Shown here in pieces: positions 1 through 8,699 of a stretch of 64,000 nucleotides of DNA. The notes beneath the pieces were generated by a model that saw nothing but the letters and a program-made list of their open reading frames with translations, searched no databases and was not told the DNA's origin. The stretch's first letter is position 1; each line of letters begins with the position of its first letter. Source of the stretch: Gemmatimonadota bacterium (lineage in GTDB: Bacteria > JAAXHH01). Both the position numbers and the translations under genes were made by a program. The stretch is from positions 496,001 to 560,000 of the forward strand of contig VXRC01000049.1 in assembly GCA_009838645.1 (NCBI GenBank), read 5' to 3'.

Positions 1-1
1 G

Positions 2-574
2 GTCTGCGACGGCTTCGTCATCTGCGCCGGGAAGTCCGAGGTGATGCGGCAGGGCCAGCTGAGCGCCGAGGCCAACATGCCCTTCTGGCTGCAGCTCGTG
101 GGCAACGGGCTCACCACGACCTGGGCCGCCCATCTCGGTGCGGTGCTGACCCATGCCACCTGGCCGGCCATCACGTGCATCAACCTCTACAGCCACCACC
201 TACTGACGCAACCCATAGAGGTCGTGGGCGGCTTTCACCGGGTTCCCGAGGAACCGGGTCTGGGCGTGACCGTGGACGAGAAAGCCGTGGAGAGGTGGAG
301 AGTACCGGAGGATACGGTGCAGGACTTGAAGGAAAAGGGCGAACTGTTCGACAAGCCCAAACCGCGGATCATCAATTCCGTGGTCTATCCCGACGGCACC
401 CGCATTCAAATCGCGCCCATGAACCGGGCCTACGGCTATTTCATCCAGGGCAACGGACCGGCCCACGCGGACGGCGTCCACCTCGAGATCCTGCGCGACG
501 ACGGGTCGAAGGAATGGCAGGAACTCTACGAAAGGGTACTCGAACATCCGGTGCGCAGCCGGGGCGAGGCCTGA
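2..574 (+). CDS. Enolase-superfamily (mandelate racemase/muconate lactonizing-type) enzyme, 5' truncated
   Basis: The frame is open from the first base of the window, so the N-terminus lies outside; about 190 C-terminal residues remain. The piece resembles the C-terminal part of the mandelate racemase/sugar-acid dehydratase branch: a conserved stretch around SAEANMPFWLQ, a late segment with the H-A-T-W-P barrel end, and the tail signature PGLGVTVDE near the C-terminus. Family members abstract a proton next to a carboxylate using Mg2+, commonly dehydrating sugar acids. The mannonate dehydratase 50 bp downstream on the same strand suggests a shared hexuronate or sugar-acid pathway. Substrate cannot be assigned because the metal ligands lie in the missing part. 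The last codons are duplicated just after the stop. Confidence 0.8.
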   Translation, partial: VCDGFVICAGKSEVMRQGQLSAEANMPFWLQLVGNGLTTTWAAHLGAVLTHATWPAITCINLYSHHLLTQPIEVVGGFHRVPEEPGLGVTVDEKAVERWRVPEDTVQDLKEKGELFDKPKPRIINSVVYPDGTRIQIAPMNRAYGYFIQGNGPAHADGVHLEILRDDGSKEWQELYERVLEHPVRSRGEA

Positions 575-604
575 TATCGAACATCCGGTGCGCAGCCGGG
601 GCGA
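540..604 (+). repeat. 28-bp direct repeat duplicating the 3' end of the preceding gene
   Basis: Positions 540-567 are repeated exactly at 577-604 (period 37). The first copy encodes the last residues of the enolase-superfamily protein and the second lies between its stop and the ribosome binding site of the next gene. Confidence 0.95.
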
Positions 605-625
605 ATCTACAGGAGACGGAATTTC

Positions 626-1597
626 ATGATTAAGATCGCGGAGATTCTCAGCACGGGCCGTAATACGCTCTGGGACCAGGTCAAGCAGATCGGCGTGGAC
701 CACGTGGTCACCAGCATGCCGCCCGCGGTGGGCAACGAGAAGGGCTGGGAGTACATGCCCATGCTGCGGATGAAGAACAACTTCAACGACGCCGGTTTCG
801 ACGTGGCCGTCATCGAAAGCGCACCGCCCATGCACCGCATCAAGCTGGGGGTGGAAGGCCGGGAGGAGGAGCTGGACGACGTCTGCACCTTCATCGAGAG
901 CATGGGCCGCGTCGGCATCAAGACCTGGTGCTACAACTGGATGGCCATCCTGAACTGGACCCGCACGTCTTCCACGGTTCCCTCGCGGGGTGGCGCCGTT
1001 GTCACCGGCTACGACCACGCCATGATGAAGAACGCGCCTTTGACCGAAGCGGGCGAAGTATCCGAAGACCAGTTGTGGGAGACGCTGCACGCATTCCTCG
1101 AGCGGGTGACGCCCGTCGCGGAACAGTACGGCGTGGAAATGGCCATGCATCCCGACGATCCACCGCTCTCTCCGCTGCGGGGCATCGGGCGGATCATGCG
1201 GTCGGTGGACAACTTCCAGAAGCTACTGGACCTGGTGCCGAGTCCCATGAACGGGGTCACCTTCTGCCAGGGGAACTTCGCCCTCATGACCGACGATCAG
1301 CCCGCGGCCATCCGCCACTTCGGCGCGCAGCGCAAGATCTTCTTCGTCCATTTCCGGGATGTGCGCGGGGACGTGGAGAACTACGTGGAGACCTTCCACG
1401 ACGACGGTCCGACCGACATGATGGAATGCCTGCGCGCGTACCGCGATATCGGGTTTGAAGGCGTGCTGCGCCCGGACCACGTGCCGACCCTCTCCGGCGA
1501 AGACAACGACCACCCGGGGTACTCGGCCCTTTGCCGGCTCTACGCGGTCGGATATATCAGGGGGTTGAGAGAAGCGGTCTACCGGGAGGACGCGTAG
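626..1597 (+). CDS. uxuA: Mannonate dehydratase (UxuA-like)
   Basis: The 323-residue protein matches the UxuA family, TIM-barrel enzymes that dehydrate D-mannonate to 2-keto-3-deoxygluconate in hexuronate breakdown. Visible signatures are MHPDDPP (about residue 172), the F-C-Q-G-N segment near 213, HFRDVRG near 241 and RPDHVPT near 287; the His, Cys and Asp residues in them correspond to the metal-binding set of the family. It is shorter than the about 390 residues of the enterobacterial enzyme, closer to short bacterial variants. The start is supported by AGGAGACGG a few bases upstream. It follows an enolase-superfamily gene, so a small sugar-acid operon is likely. Confidence 0.88.
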   Translation: MIKIAEILSTGRNTLWDQVKQIGVDHVVTSMPPAVGNEKGWEYMPMLRMKNNFNDAGFDVAVIESAPPMHRIKLGVEGREEELDDVCTFIESMGRVGIKTWCYNWMAILNWTRTSSTVPSRGGAVVTGYDHAMMKNAPLTEAGEVSEDQLWETLHAFLERVTPVAEQYGVEMAMHPDDPPLSPLRGIGRIMRSVDNFQKLLDLVPSPMNGVTFCQGNFALMTDDQPAAIRHFGAQRKIFFVHFRDVRGDVENYVETFHDDGPTDMMECLRAYRDIGFEGVLRPDHVPTLSGEDNDHPGYSALCRLYAVGYIRGLREAVYREDA

Positions 1598-1752
1598 CGG
1601 CTGCGGTGTAATAGGAATCGGTTTACGCCGTATTGCAATATCAGTCCAGTCTTGTATCCTAGGCGTGATCAGGTTATTCAGTCGACCGTGTATTTGTCAC
1701 AGATCTACTCTATTTGATGCCGCCTTTCTCCGAGTAACTTGGTACAACTCAC

Positions 1753-3591
1753 TCAGATTTCAGTAGACCAAATTGTCTCAGCAACTTTGCGATAGAGACT
1801 CTGGCGCAGTACAAGGTCGCTCTTACGAAATTCGTCGTGTGGGCGAAAGTCCAGTGCTAAACGATTGTACATATTAGTGAAGTTGGGATTGTTCTTATAT
1901 GTAATGCTACAGAGTGATTTAGCCAGTAGGTTCTCTGTAGCATAGTGCAAGCGCTTCTCTTCATACCCCATCGATCCCAAACTCTGGTTCCTTCCTTGCT
2001 GGATCAGAAGAAGACCACCTACCATGTTTCGGACATTTTGGAATTCATCTCGTTGATCAAATTCCTCAAGGTGATCTGCGAAACTGTCAGCCCAAATGTG
2101 TTCAATTTCAAACGGTTTTCCGTCTATTTCATCGTAGTATGTAGCAAAGGAGGTGCTGAAACCTGACTCCGTTTCGATAAATGCTGTGATACGCGCTAAG
2201 AGAAACTTAACAAAGCGCTTGTTTTGTCCATGCATACCGAAGGTGTCCATTCCACACCACTCCTCGCTCATGTCTTGCAGACGATCTCGAAGTATGGTCT
2301 GTAGTTTGGAAACAGGCTTGCCTCGAATGTCCTTCACCAACGTGTACATGGTGTAGCGAATAGAACTCGCGGCAAACCTGTGGTAGTTGACGGAACGACG
2401 TACGGCAAACGTCTCTATGTAGCGGGCAACAAGATTGAGTTTCACGTTCACCGTTTTCTCATCGTCGTCAACGGTCAGAGGTGCCATCATTAGTGGGAAA
2501 CTCAACGAACTAGCAATACCCCATCTATGGATGTAGTAGATGTGCTCCAATCCACTGGTCAACGAATTCTGCGCTTCCAAGATCTTGAAGTACGCGTTTA
2601 AAAAGAAACTGAAGTCGTCGTCGAGAAACTGCTTGAGGTCCTGAGACAAACCATTGTCCAGCCGCAATTTGTCCAAGTTATCCGGAACCCACGTATGGAA
2701 ACGCGTACCAATTTTTTCGAAGTCCTCGTTTTGCGAACCGGCAAGTCCTGATCGTATCGTGTCAGCGTACTGGCTTCTAAGCCATGACTGAAAAAAACTC
2801 TGATCTTCGTCCTTGCTCCATTTATGCAATTTTTGAACGGCTTCTTTCCATTTAACGTTGGTTTCGTGACGGAGAATTGGGTCATGGATATTTGAAAGGA
2901 TATACCCCTTAAGCATTTCGGTTGACGTCAAATTCAAACCACGGTCATTCATGGTCTCAAATATGGTGTAGGCATTCTCTTCGCTGTAGGCGATAATTTC
3001 GACGAGAACGACGTTGTGCCGAAGCCAATCGAGAAAGTATGGCAATGTTTCGTTTCTCAATTCCTCTGGAAACGCCTGGCCAATATCCTCATATCGCCGT
3101 GCCATGTTTACCGTGGACTCGTCATCAGCGTCCATTGGCTCGTATGACCCCGAGTTGAAGAGTTGCTCCAAACAACGCTCCCTTTCCGGGACGTCGAGAT
3201 TGAAGGACTTAACGCCCCTGTGATCTGAATAAATCATAGGCTCGAGACGTTCATCAAACTTGAGTTCGCGTTGCAAGTGGTTAAGATAAATGAGAAACAA
3301 TGTGAGTGAGGTCAAACGCTGCTGACCATCGATTACGCTTCGACCCCCATCACGCTCAATAAAAACCAACGGGCCTAAGTAGTAGCTATTGTAGTCCTTG
3401 CCCTCGGCCCGAGTGTCGCCTTCGGAATATTCATCTAAGAACGCCGAAGTGAGATCTGTAATAAGCTGCTCGATATGCGGCTGTTCCCAACTGAATTCGC
3501 GCTGGAAATAGTCTACCGCGTATTTCTTGCCGTCGAGGATGTCTGCAATTGTGCGATCGTTGGCGTCTATCTTGTTTGTGAGGTGTGTCAT
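1753..3591 (-). CDS. DUF262/DUF1524 protein (GmrSD-type restriction family)
   Basis: This 612-residue protein has an N-terminal DUF262 (GmrS-like) domain with the diagnostic D-G-Q-Q-R motif near residue 88 and the preceding Y-F-Q-R-E-F-S-W segment. The C-terminal DUF1524 (GmrD-like, His-Me finger nuclease) domain carries IEHIWADSF, an N-x-x-G-G-L-L-L segment and LGSMGYEEKRLHYA. In the characterised Type IV enzyme GmrSD these halves cut glucosylated hydroxymethylcytosine DNA; many relatives are uncharacterised anti-phage genes. It stands alone, with no methylase or other defence gene beside it. Its DNA is clearly richer in A+T than both flanks, which points to horizontal acquisition. The exact target is unknown. 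Confidence 0.85.
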   Translation of the reverse strand: MTHLTNKIDANDRTIADILDGKKYAVDYFQREFSWEQPHIEQLITDLTSAFLDEYSEGDTRAEGKDYNSYYLGPLVFIERDGGRSVIDGQQRLTSLTLFLIYLNHLQRELKFDERLEPMIYSDHRGVKSFNLDVPERERCLEQLFNSGSYEPMDADDESTVNMARRYEDIGQAFPEELRNETLPYFLDWLRHNVVLVEIIAYSEENAYTIFETMNDRGLNLTSTEMLKGYILSNIHDPILRHETNVKWKEAVQKLHKWSKDEDQSFFQSWLRSQYADTIRSGLAGSQNEDFEKIGTRFHTWVPDNLDKLRLDNGLSQDLKQFLDDDFSFFLNAYFKILEAQNSLTSGLEHIYYIHRWGIASSLSFPLMMAPLTVDDDEKTVNVKLNLVARYIETFAVRRSVNYHRFAASSIRYTMYTLVKDIRGKPVSKLQTILRDRLQDMSEEWCGMDTFGMHGQNKRFVKFLLARITAFIETESGFSTSFATYYDEIDGKPFEIEHIWADSFADHLEEFDQRDEFQNVRNMVGGLLLIQQGRNQSLGSMGYEEKRLHYATENLLAKSLCSITYKNNPNFTNMYNRLALDFRPHDEFRKSDLVLRQSLYRKVAETIWSTEI

Positions 3592-3921
3592 GTATTCCTA
3601 TCCTAGTTGAGAACCGTAATCTGTACACTATACTGATCCTTGAATTTCCTACCACTCGCTGCGTACGGCCCTCCCTAGTCTGTCATCCACTCATCCACCT
3701 GGCAAGAAAGTCTTCCGACGGCATCACTGCCAGCACAATTCTACGAGGGGTTGGTGCATCGCTTTGGGTATTCCGACAGGTTCACCTTAACTTTCGTGTT
3801 CCTTAGTCTCATCCCGATTTATAGGCGATGGTATGGGCTTAGTGTCGTTAAACACGCGAACGAAAGGTAGGTTGTCGCTCGCCTGCTTCGTACTGGGGTT
3901 GGCTAAGTCGGCATCAACAGG
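3592..3921. other. Intergenic region, no gene recognised
   Basis: These 330 bases separate the defence gene from the cupin gene. Base composition shifts back toward the G+C-rich background near 3900. Short open frames exist but none looks like a protein family or has a convincing ribosome binding site. The promoter of the leftward defence gene should lie in its first part; I cannot pick it out securely. Confidence 0.5.
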
Positions 3922-4395
3922 TCATAAATCGTCAGGCTCCGGGTGGATCGAATCGACCCAGTACACGTTCTCCGGCTTCTCCACCGGTTCGATGTCCAGG
4001 TTGACCACGACCGGATCCATGCCGCTTCTGCACAGCACGCATTCCAGGGGTTCGTCGGTCCGGGCGTTTATTTCCTGGTGGGGCACGAAAGGCGGCACGT
4101 AGATGAAGTCGCCCGGTCCCGCTTCCGCCACGAATTCCAGGCGCTCGCCCCAGCGCATCCTCGCCCGTCCCTTCACCACGTAGATCACGCTTTCCAGTTC
4201 GCCGTGATGGTGCGCGCCGGTCTTCGCGTTCGGGTGGATCGTCACCGTGCCTGCCCAGATCTTGCTCGCCCCGGTCCGGGCGTGATTTATCGCCGCGGCC
4301 CGTGACATGCCCGGCGTCTGCGGCGTGTTCGAATCGAGGCGGTCGCCGGGGATGACCTTCACCCCGTCATCGCGCCATTTCGAATCGTCATTCAT
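3922..4395 (-). CDS. Cupin-domain protein
   Basis: The protein (about 157 residues from the ATG at 4395, MNDDSKW) is a single-domain beta-barrel cupin. Motif 1 appears as G-A-H-H-H-G-E-L-E-S-V-I-Y-V-V-K-G and motif 2 as G-D-F-I-Y-V-P-P-F-V-P-H-Q, giving the expected three His and one Glu for a divalent metal. Such small cupins are isomerases, dioxygenases or sugar/oxalate binders; the substrate is not evident. The longer frame to 4440 would overlap the lipoprotein gene, so the internal ATG was chosen. Confidence 0.8.
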   Translation of the reverse strand: MNDDSKWRDDGVKVIPGDRLDSNTPQTPGMSRAAAINHARTGASKIWAGTVTIHPNAKTGAHHHGELESVIYVVKGRARMRWGERLEFVAEAGPGDFIYVPPFVPHQEINARTDEPLECVLCRSGMDPVVVNLDIEPVEKPENVYWVDSIHPEPDDL

Positions 4396-4423
4396 AGCTT
4401 GATCTCGCGGATGCGCCTGTATG

Positions 4424-5371
4424 CTAGTCGTCCAGCCCAAGCTCCGCGCGCAGTCCCACGTCCACCACGCTGTTCTTGGTCCAGTAGTCCAGCATGATCC
4501 GCTTGTTGCGCACCGCCGTCGTGACGAGTTCCTTCGTCGTTCCGTCCGCCGCGATCTCGACCTCCTCCCAGGATTCGATCTCGTGGGGGAAATCCCGCTT
4601 GAACCGAATGGTCAGGGTCCGGTTGAGATCCGGGTAGTAGACCAGGTTGTAGACCATGATCCCGGGCTCCCGGGCATCCGGCATCAGGATGGCCGTGGCG
4701 TTGACGGTCCGCCAGGCCGTATGGTCGAATCGCTGGTACAGGGTACCCGGAATCATGGACACCTCGCCGGTCGGCAGGGCGTCCGGATTCAGGCGGATGG
4801 TCGTCCAGATCTCATCCTCGGGGATGGCGTTTTCGAGTTCGGCAACCCGATCGCCTTCGCTTTCGAAATAGGAGTACTGGTGCACGCGGTACCGGTCGTC
4901 CTGCAGGTTCAGCTGGACGAAGGCGTGGCCGCACCATTCCTGCACGGACGTCGTGATCTTCAGCGTCTTCGGATGGAGGTCCCGGTACACCGGGGTGAAA
5001 GCCGACGTCATGACCGTGTAGGGATACACCCCCGTATTGAACTCGCGCAGGGCGTTCAACTTGAGGACCTTTACGGCGTCGTCCCCGGCCTCCTCCGGCC
5101 GGTCCAGCTTGACCTGCTTCTGCGCCGAGAAATCCTCCGTGACGAAGATGAGCACCGCGTCTCCGTCGTGAAGCTCGCCGTACCGGGCCTGCTTGAGCGT
5201 ATAGCTCGTGATCTCCGCCTTGCCCTGGTACCAGTAGTCGCCGAACGTGATCGGTTCGTCCCGGTCGGCGTCCGTGCCGTCCCCGACCAGTCCGCATCCT
5301 CCGGTCAGCCCGATAAATACGCACAGCGCGGCCATCACGCCAACCAGCAGTCTCAACAGGTTTCGTTTCAT
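4424..5371 (-). CDS. Conserved exported lipoprotein-like protein
   Basis: The 315-residue product begins with a typical signal sequence (KRN followed by a hydrophobic stretch) ending in L-T-G-G-C near residue 27, a lipobox-like site that departs slightly from consensus. The mature part starts with a Y-W-Y-Q-G-K-A-E-I-x-S-Y-x-L-x-Q-A-R-Y-G-E motif, known to me from a conserved family of Bacteroidetes and relatives whose members are sometimes annotated, probably wrongly, as septum formation inhibitor Maf. No catalytic motif is obvious. Its ATG overlaps the stop of the upstream membrane-protein gene in an ATGA junction, so the two are translationally coupled. Function unknown; likely periplasmic face of a membrane. 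Confidence 0.65.
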   Translation of the reverse strand: MKRNLLRLLVGVMAALCVFIGLTGGCGLVGDGTDADRDEPITFGDYWYQGKAEITSYTLKQARYGELHDGDAVLIFVTEDFSAQKQVKLDRPEEAGDDAVKVLKLNALREFNTGVYPYTVMTSAFTPVYRDLHPKTLKITTSVQEWCGHAFVQLNLQDDRYRVHQYSYFESEGDRVAELENAIPEDEIWTTIRLNPDALPTGEVSMIPGTLYQRFDHTAWRTVNATAILMPDAREPGIMVYNLVYYPDLNRTLTIRFKRDFPHEIESWEEVEIAADGTTKELVTTAVRNKRIMLDYWTKNSVVDVGLRAELGLDD

Positions 5372-5925
5372 TGTGTCACCTCGCTTTCCCCCGGGATTTC
5401 GGGAGAGTAGGCGAAGGGGCGCGATCCCAGCATCCGGATGCCGTAGACGGCCATGGAGACCAGCCCCCAGGTGAGTCCCACGACTACGCCCGCGTCGACG
5501 ATGCCGCGCCAGGGCTGGGGCAGGTACCGGATCAGGAAGATCAGGATCACGATCCCGATGGTCAGTGCCAGGATGTTTTTCCGGCGGCCCGGGTTAATGT
5601 GTATGTAGCCGGCGAGGAACAGCGGCGCCAGCCCGATCAGCACGGGACGCGGATGATGATAGAGGTACCAGGCCCGGGCGACGACACGCGGAGAAAAGTT
5701 TCGTTGAAAACCCTGGTACCCCTCCGAATGGGCCATGAACACCACCACGGCGGCCAACGCCACCCAGTGGTACCAGTAGAACGGGAAATTGCTGTACGCG
5801 TCGACCGAGACGGAAAACAGCCTGACGATGGCGTAAAGCAGGACCGCACAGATGAAGGAAAAGCCCCAGGCCAGACCGATGATGGAGAGGAGTCTGCCTG
5901 GTGTCTTCCGCGTTCGCTCCGTCAT
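5368..5925 (-). CDS. Integral membrane protein of unknown function
   Basis: The 185-residue protein has about five hydrophobic helices (around residues 13-37, 48-64, 94-107, 117-131 and 143-163) and no recognised domain. It is coupled by ATGA overlaps both to SmpB upstream (5922-5925) and to the lipoprotein downstream (5368-5371), giving a tight three-gene unit. A role together with the lipoprotein is plausible but not shown. Confidence 0.6.
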   Translation of the reverse strand: MTERTRKTPGRLLSIIGLAWGFSFICAVLLYAIVRLFSVSVDAYSNFPFYWYHWVALAAVVVFMAHSEGYQGFQRNFSPRVVARAWYLYHHPRPVLIGLAPLFLAGYIHINPGRRKNILALTIGIVILIFLIRYLPQPWRGIVDAGVVVGLTWGLVSMAVYGIRMLGSRPFAYSPEIPGESEVTQ

Positions 5926-6419
5926 GGACGCCCCTTCAACGTACGTTCCATGTCCCGCTGGGCGTCCCGTTCCATGATGGTCCGTCTGCGATCGTAGTCT
6001 CTCTTCCCCTTGGCCAGGGCGATCTCCACCTTGGCCCGTCCCCGTTTGAAATAGACCCTTGTAGGGATCAGGGTGAGTCCCTTCTCCACGACCCGGCCGA
6101 TCAACTTGCGGATTTCCGAGCGATGCAGGAGCAGCTTGCGCCGGCGGTTCGGTTCGTGGTTGAAGGTGCTTCCCTGTTCGTACCGCGAGACGTGGACGTT
6201 GTACAGGTAGATTTCGCCGTTATCGACCGCGGCGTAGCTGTCGGTCAGGTTGATCTTTCCTGCCCGCAGCGACTTCACTTCCGTGCCGGTCAGGACGATC
6301 CCCGCCTCCCAGATCTCCAGGAAATGGTAGTCGTGGCGCGCCTTCCGGTTGGTTACGATGACCTTGATGCCATCGGCCCCGTTGGGCTCGGCGATGTGAC
6401 GATCTGATGGGCTGGCCAT
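5922..6419 (-). CDS. smpB: SsrA-binding protein SmpB
   Basis: The 165-residue protein is SmpB, which binds tmRNA and brings it to stalled ribosomes for trans-translation. Family signatures are visible: N-R-K-A-R-H-D-Y near residue 25, [13 protein letters not shown] near 40, L-I-P-T-R-V-Y-F near 116, [16 protein letters not shown] near 131 and the basic C-terminal tail. Length fits the family. No tmRNA gene is visible nearby. The gene leads an overlapping operon with a membrane protein and a lipoprotein. Confidence 0.96.
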   Translation of the reverse strand: MASPSDRHIAEPNGADGIKVIVTNRKARHDYHFLEIWEAGIVLTGTEVKSLRAGKINLTDSYAAVDNGEIYLYNVHVSRYEQGSTFNHEPNRRRKLLLHRSEIRKLIGRVVEKGLTLIPTRVYFKRGRAKVEIALAKGKRDYDRRRTIMERDAQRDMERTLKGRP

Positions 6420-6468
6420 ATCTGCCTCGAATCGGCATAGTTTATCCGGCTTTCGCTGCCCGCCTTCC

Positions 6469-6497
6469 TTGACAATCGGCGGCTACCGGAATATATT
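6469..6497 (+). promoter_or_regulatory. Sigma-70-type promoter of tRNA-Leu
   Basis: A perfect TTGACA at 6469-6474 is followed after 17 bases by TATATT at 6492-6497. Transcription would start near 6504, about 27 bases before the tRNA. Confidence 0.8.
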
Positions 6498-6530
6498 ACG
6501 TGTGTGGTTTTATGACAAATGGTATGTGAT

Positions 6531-6614
6531 GCCGAAGTGGTGGAACTGGTAGACACGCTGTGTTCAGGGCGCAGTGGGCTTTCGCCCGTGAGAGTTCGAA
6601 TCTCTCCTTCGGCA
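6531..6614 (+). tRNA. tRNA-Leu (anticodon CAG)
   Basis: The 84-nt sequence folds as a type II (long variable arm) tRNA. The acceptor stem pairs GCCGAAG with CTTCGGC, and the anticodon arm pairs CTGTG with CGCAG around loop TTCAGGG, giving anticodon CAG. The variable arm is closed by GGGC/GCCC, and the T arm is GAGAG-TTCGAAT-CTCTC. The discriminator base is A and CCA is not encoded. It reads CUG leucine codons. Confidence 0.96.
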
Positions 6615-6627
6615 TTCAGGTCTGTGG

Positions 6628-6653
6628 ACCCGCATGATTCATGTGGGTTTTTT
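6628..6653 (+). terminator. Rho-independent terminator of tRNA-Leu
   Basis: CCCGCATG (6629-6636), loop ATT, CATGTGGG (6640-6647) and six T residues form a classical intrinsic terminator 14 bases after the tRNA; one G-T pair lies in the stem. Confidence 0.88.
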
Positions 6654-6679
6654 GTTGGGATACGGTTATGGCGACGCCT

Positions 6680-7120
6680 TTATGGAGACGCGGTATCCGG
6701 CCGTCTCCTGTCGCGAATCCAGTGGGCGTAGCGTTTCGGATCGATCTCGATTACGTCGACAGGCTCGACCGGTTCACTGGAAGCCCATTGCCACGGATCG
6801 ACCGGTTCGAAGGTATCTGACGGAAGGACATATACGTAACCGGGTCGGTCCAGGTCGATCGAACCGGCTTCGAGGTCGATGCGAGGCTCAATGTCGTCGT
6901 TCAGGTCTTCAGGGTGCTCAATCCCGAGATCTATGCCGAAGCTGAAGCCGCCATCTCCGATCGGCCGGATGGGCAGCGAAAAGGCAATGGCGATATTCTT
7001 CAGGTGGGTGGCATAGACCGCGTTCAGTTGATCTTCGTCCGGCCCCACACCACCGGCGGGTCTGGGTTCAAGGCGATCGGTTTTGTCCTGGCTGCCGTGG
7101 TAAAGTACGGGTGGTTTCAT
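6680..7120 (-). CDS. Small conserved hypothetical protein, possibly ADP-ribosyltransferase-like
   Basis: The 146-residue acidic protein opens with L-Y-H-G-S, continues with L-E-P-R and then V-Y-A-T before a hydrophobic A-I-A-F-S-L-P segment. This order resembles the first strand and following segments of small ART-fold proteins (HGS/HGT motif), but the later catalytic residues are not clear. It is transcribed away from the exchanger gene. I regard the ART relation as a weak inference; it could be an orphan toxin-like or nucleotide-binding domain. Confidence 0.5.
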   Translation of the reverse strand: MKPPVLYHGSQDKTDRLEPRPAGGVGPDEDQLNAVYATHLKNIAIAFSLPIRPIGDGGFSFGIDLGIEHPEDLNDDIEPRIDLEAGSIDLDRPGYVYVLPSDTFEPVDPWQWASSEPVEPVDVIEIDPKRYAHWIRDRRRPDTASP

Positions 7121-7190
7121 TACGATGCTCCTCCCACAGCATAGACTTCGGTGGGATTGGTAGCGACGCTACTTAGATTCCTGAGTCTTC

Positions 7191-8228
7191 ATGGAACAAT
7201 GGATTGAACATCTTCTGGTCGGATTTCCGAGCTTAGGGCTTTTGCTGGTCATTGCCGTAATGCTCTTTACACTCGGCAAGGGCGCGGACCGGCTCGTACA
7301 AGAAGCGGTACTTCTATCGAGTCGATGGGGCCTGAGCAAAGCGGTTATCGGTGCAACGATCGTCAGCATCGGCACGACGACCCCCGAGGCCGCGGTCTCC
7401 GTACTCTCGGCGCAACAGGGGGAGCCGGGACTTGCGCTCGGAAACGCGGTCGGATCGATTATCTGCGATACCGGCCTGATTCTCGGATTGGCGGCCCTGA
7501 TTGCCCCGCTCCCATTCGACCGTTTGCTGGCCTCGCGGTTATGCAACGTGCAGCTGGGGGCCGGGATTCTCCTGGTAGCTGTTTGTCTGCCGTGGTCCTC
7601 TCCGGCGAGCGCTTTCAGCGCTGGCGGCGTCCTGCCTCAACTGGCCGGTGTCGTCTTCGTTGTGCTACTCGCGTTGTATATCTGGCAGTCCATCCGATGG
7701 GCGGGCTCGACACCGCCAGATGCAGAAAACACCGTAGAAACAGTTAAAGCGGGAACAGGCACATTCGGAACGCTCCTCAAACTCATCGGAGCGATCGCGA
7801 TCATCGTAATCTCCGCGCAGATCCTGATCCCGGCCGTGAGTATCATGGCAGAACGCATTGGCGTACCGAAACACATCATCTCGGCGACCCTTGTCGCCTT
7901 CGGCACGTCGGTCCCGGAACTGGTGACGGCCATCGCGGCGGTGCGACGCGGGCACGGCGAGCTGGTCGTAGGAAATGTCATCGGCGCAGATATCCTGAAT
8001 GTGCTATTCGTTGCGGGTGTCTCCGCTTCCGTAACGCCGGGCGGTTTGCAGGCGGATGGTCAATTCTTCCAATTCCTGTTCCCCGCGATGCTGTTTGTGC
8101 TCATCGTCTTCCGGTTCGGCATCCACCTGTCTGTAGGTTTTTTGAAACGTCCCCTGGGGGTCGTGCTGGTCTCCGCGTGGCTTTTTGTAACGATTCTGAG
8201 TTACGTGCTTTCCATTGAAATGCACTAA
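7191..8228 (+). CDS. Sodium/calcium exchanger family membrane protein (CaCA)
   Basis: The 345-residue protein has about ten transmembrane helices and the two inverted alpha-repeats of the cation/Ca2+ antiporter superfamily. Repeat 1 reads GATIVSIGTTTPEAAVSV with the partner segment GNAVGSIICDTG. Repeat 2 reads SATLVAFGTSVPELVTAI with GNVIGADILNVLF. The acidic residue in each T-x-P-E motif is the expected cation ligand. It probably exchanges Na+ or H+ for Ca2+ across the inner membrane. The stop overlaps the convergent pyrophosphatase stop by 4 bases. Confidence 0.92.
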   Translation: MEQWIEHLLVGFPSLGLLLVIAVMLFTLGKGADRLVQEAVLLSSRWGLSKAVIGATIVSIGTTTPEAAVSVLSAQQGEPGLALGNAVGSIICDTGLILGLAALIAPLPFDRLLASRLCNVQLGAGILLVAVCLPWSSPASAFSAGGVLPQLAGVVFVVLLALYIWQSIRWAGSTPPDAENTVETVKAGTGTFGTLLKLIGAIAIIVISAQILIPAVSIMAERIGVPKHIISATLVAFGTSVPELVTAIAAVRRGHGELVVGNVIGADILNVLFVAGVSASVTPGGLQADGQFFQFLFPAMLFVLIVFRFGIHLSVGFLKRPLGVVLVSAWLFVTILSYVLSIEMH

Positions 8229-8605
8229 CTGTGCCCTCCTCGCAAAATGGAGGACTCAAAGTATCGTTCCTGAAACACCGTAAGATCCCGGATTTGCTCA
8301 TCGGTGTAGTGTTCGCCATCGGGAACCACCACGAGCTTGTCGTCTGCATCATCCGATCTTCGGATCACCGCGATGCATCGGCCCTTGAAACATTTCACCG
8401 GTCTGTCCACGCCCAACAGGTAGGCATCCAGTTCCTCACCGTCCAGCCCCGATACGCCCGGAACCAATCCGTAATTCACCGGGTAGATGAGATCATGTTC
8501 GGGATGGCGGGAACCCATCGGCCGATCGATTTCGATATCGACGATTTTGCCGATGAATACCCCGGGATCCATGTACTGAGAACGCGTTGTCCGGTGTCTG
8601 TCCAT
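8225..8605 (-). CDS. Inorganic pyrophosphatase-like protein
   Basis: The 126-residue protein belongs to a short group of the family I pyrophosphatase fold: IGKIVDIEIDRPMGSRHPEH, then I-Y-P-V-N-Y-G and the metal-binding segment D-G-E-E-L-D-A-Y, followed by K-L-V-V-V-P-D-G. It would hydrolyse pyrophosphate or a related phosphoanhydride. It is shorter than classical Ppa (about 175 residues). The start may be the ATG at 8605 or the internal ATG at 8572 (MDPGVF); neither has a strong Shine-Dalgarno. Confidence 0.82.
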   Translation of the reverse strand: MDRHRTTRSQYMDPGVFIGKIVDIEIDRPMGSRHPEHDLIYPVNYGLVPGVSGLDGEELDAYLLGVDRPVKCFKGRCIAVIRRSDDADDKLVVVPDGEHYTDEQIRDLTVFQERYFESSILRGGHS

Positions 8606-8699
8606 GATAGCAAGGTTTTACTTCGACTGGCGGCATCATGCCGCTACGGTAACCGCCCGGATTCATCTTAACCCCTTCTGCGAAACGGGTCAATGACCG

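Noticed and set aside
1655-3606. 8-bp direct repeat TATCCTAG on both sides of the DUF262/DUF1524 gene (1655-1662 and 3599-3606), as an insertion target duplication
   Set aside because: An 8-base match between two spacers of this size is expected by chance, there are no terminal inverted repeats and no transposase.
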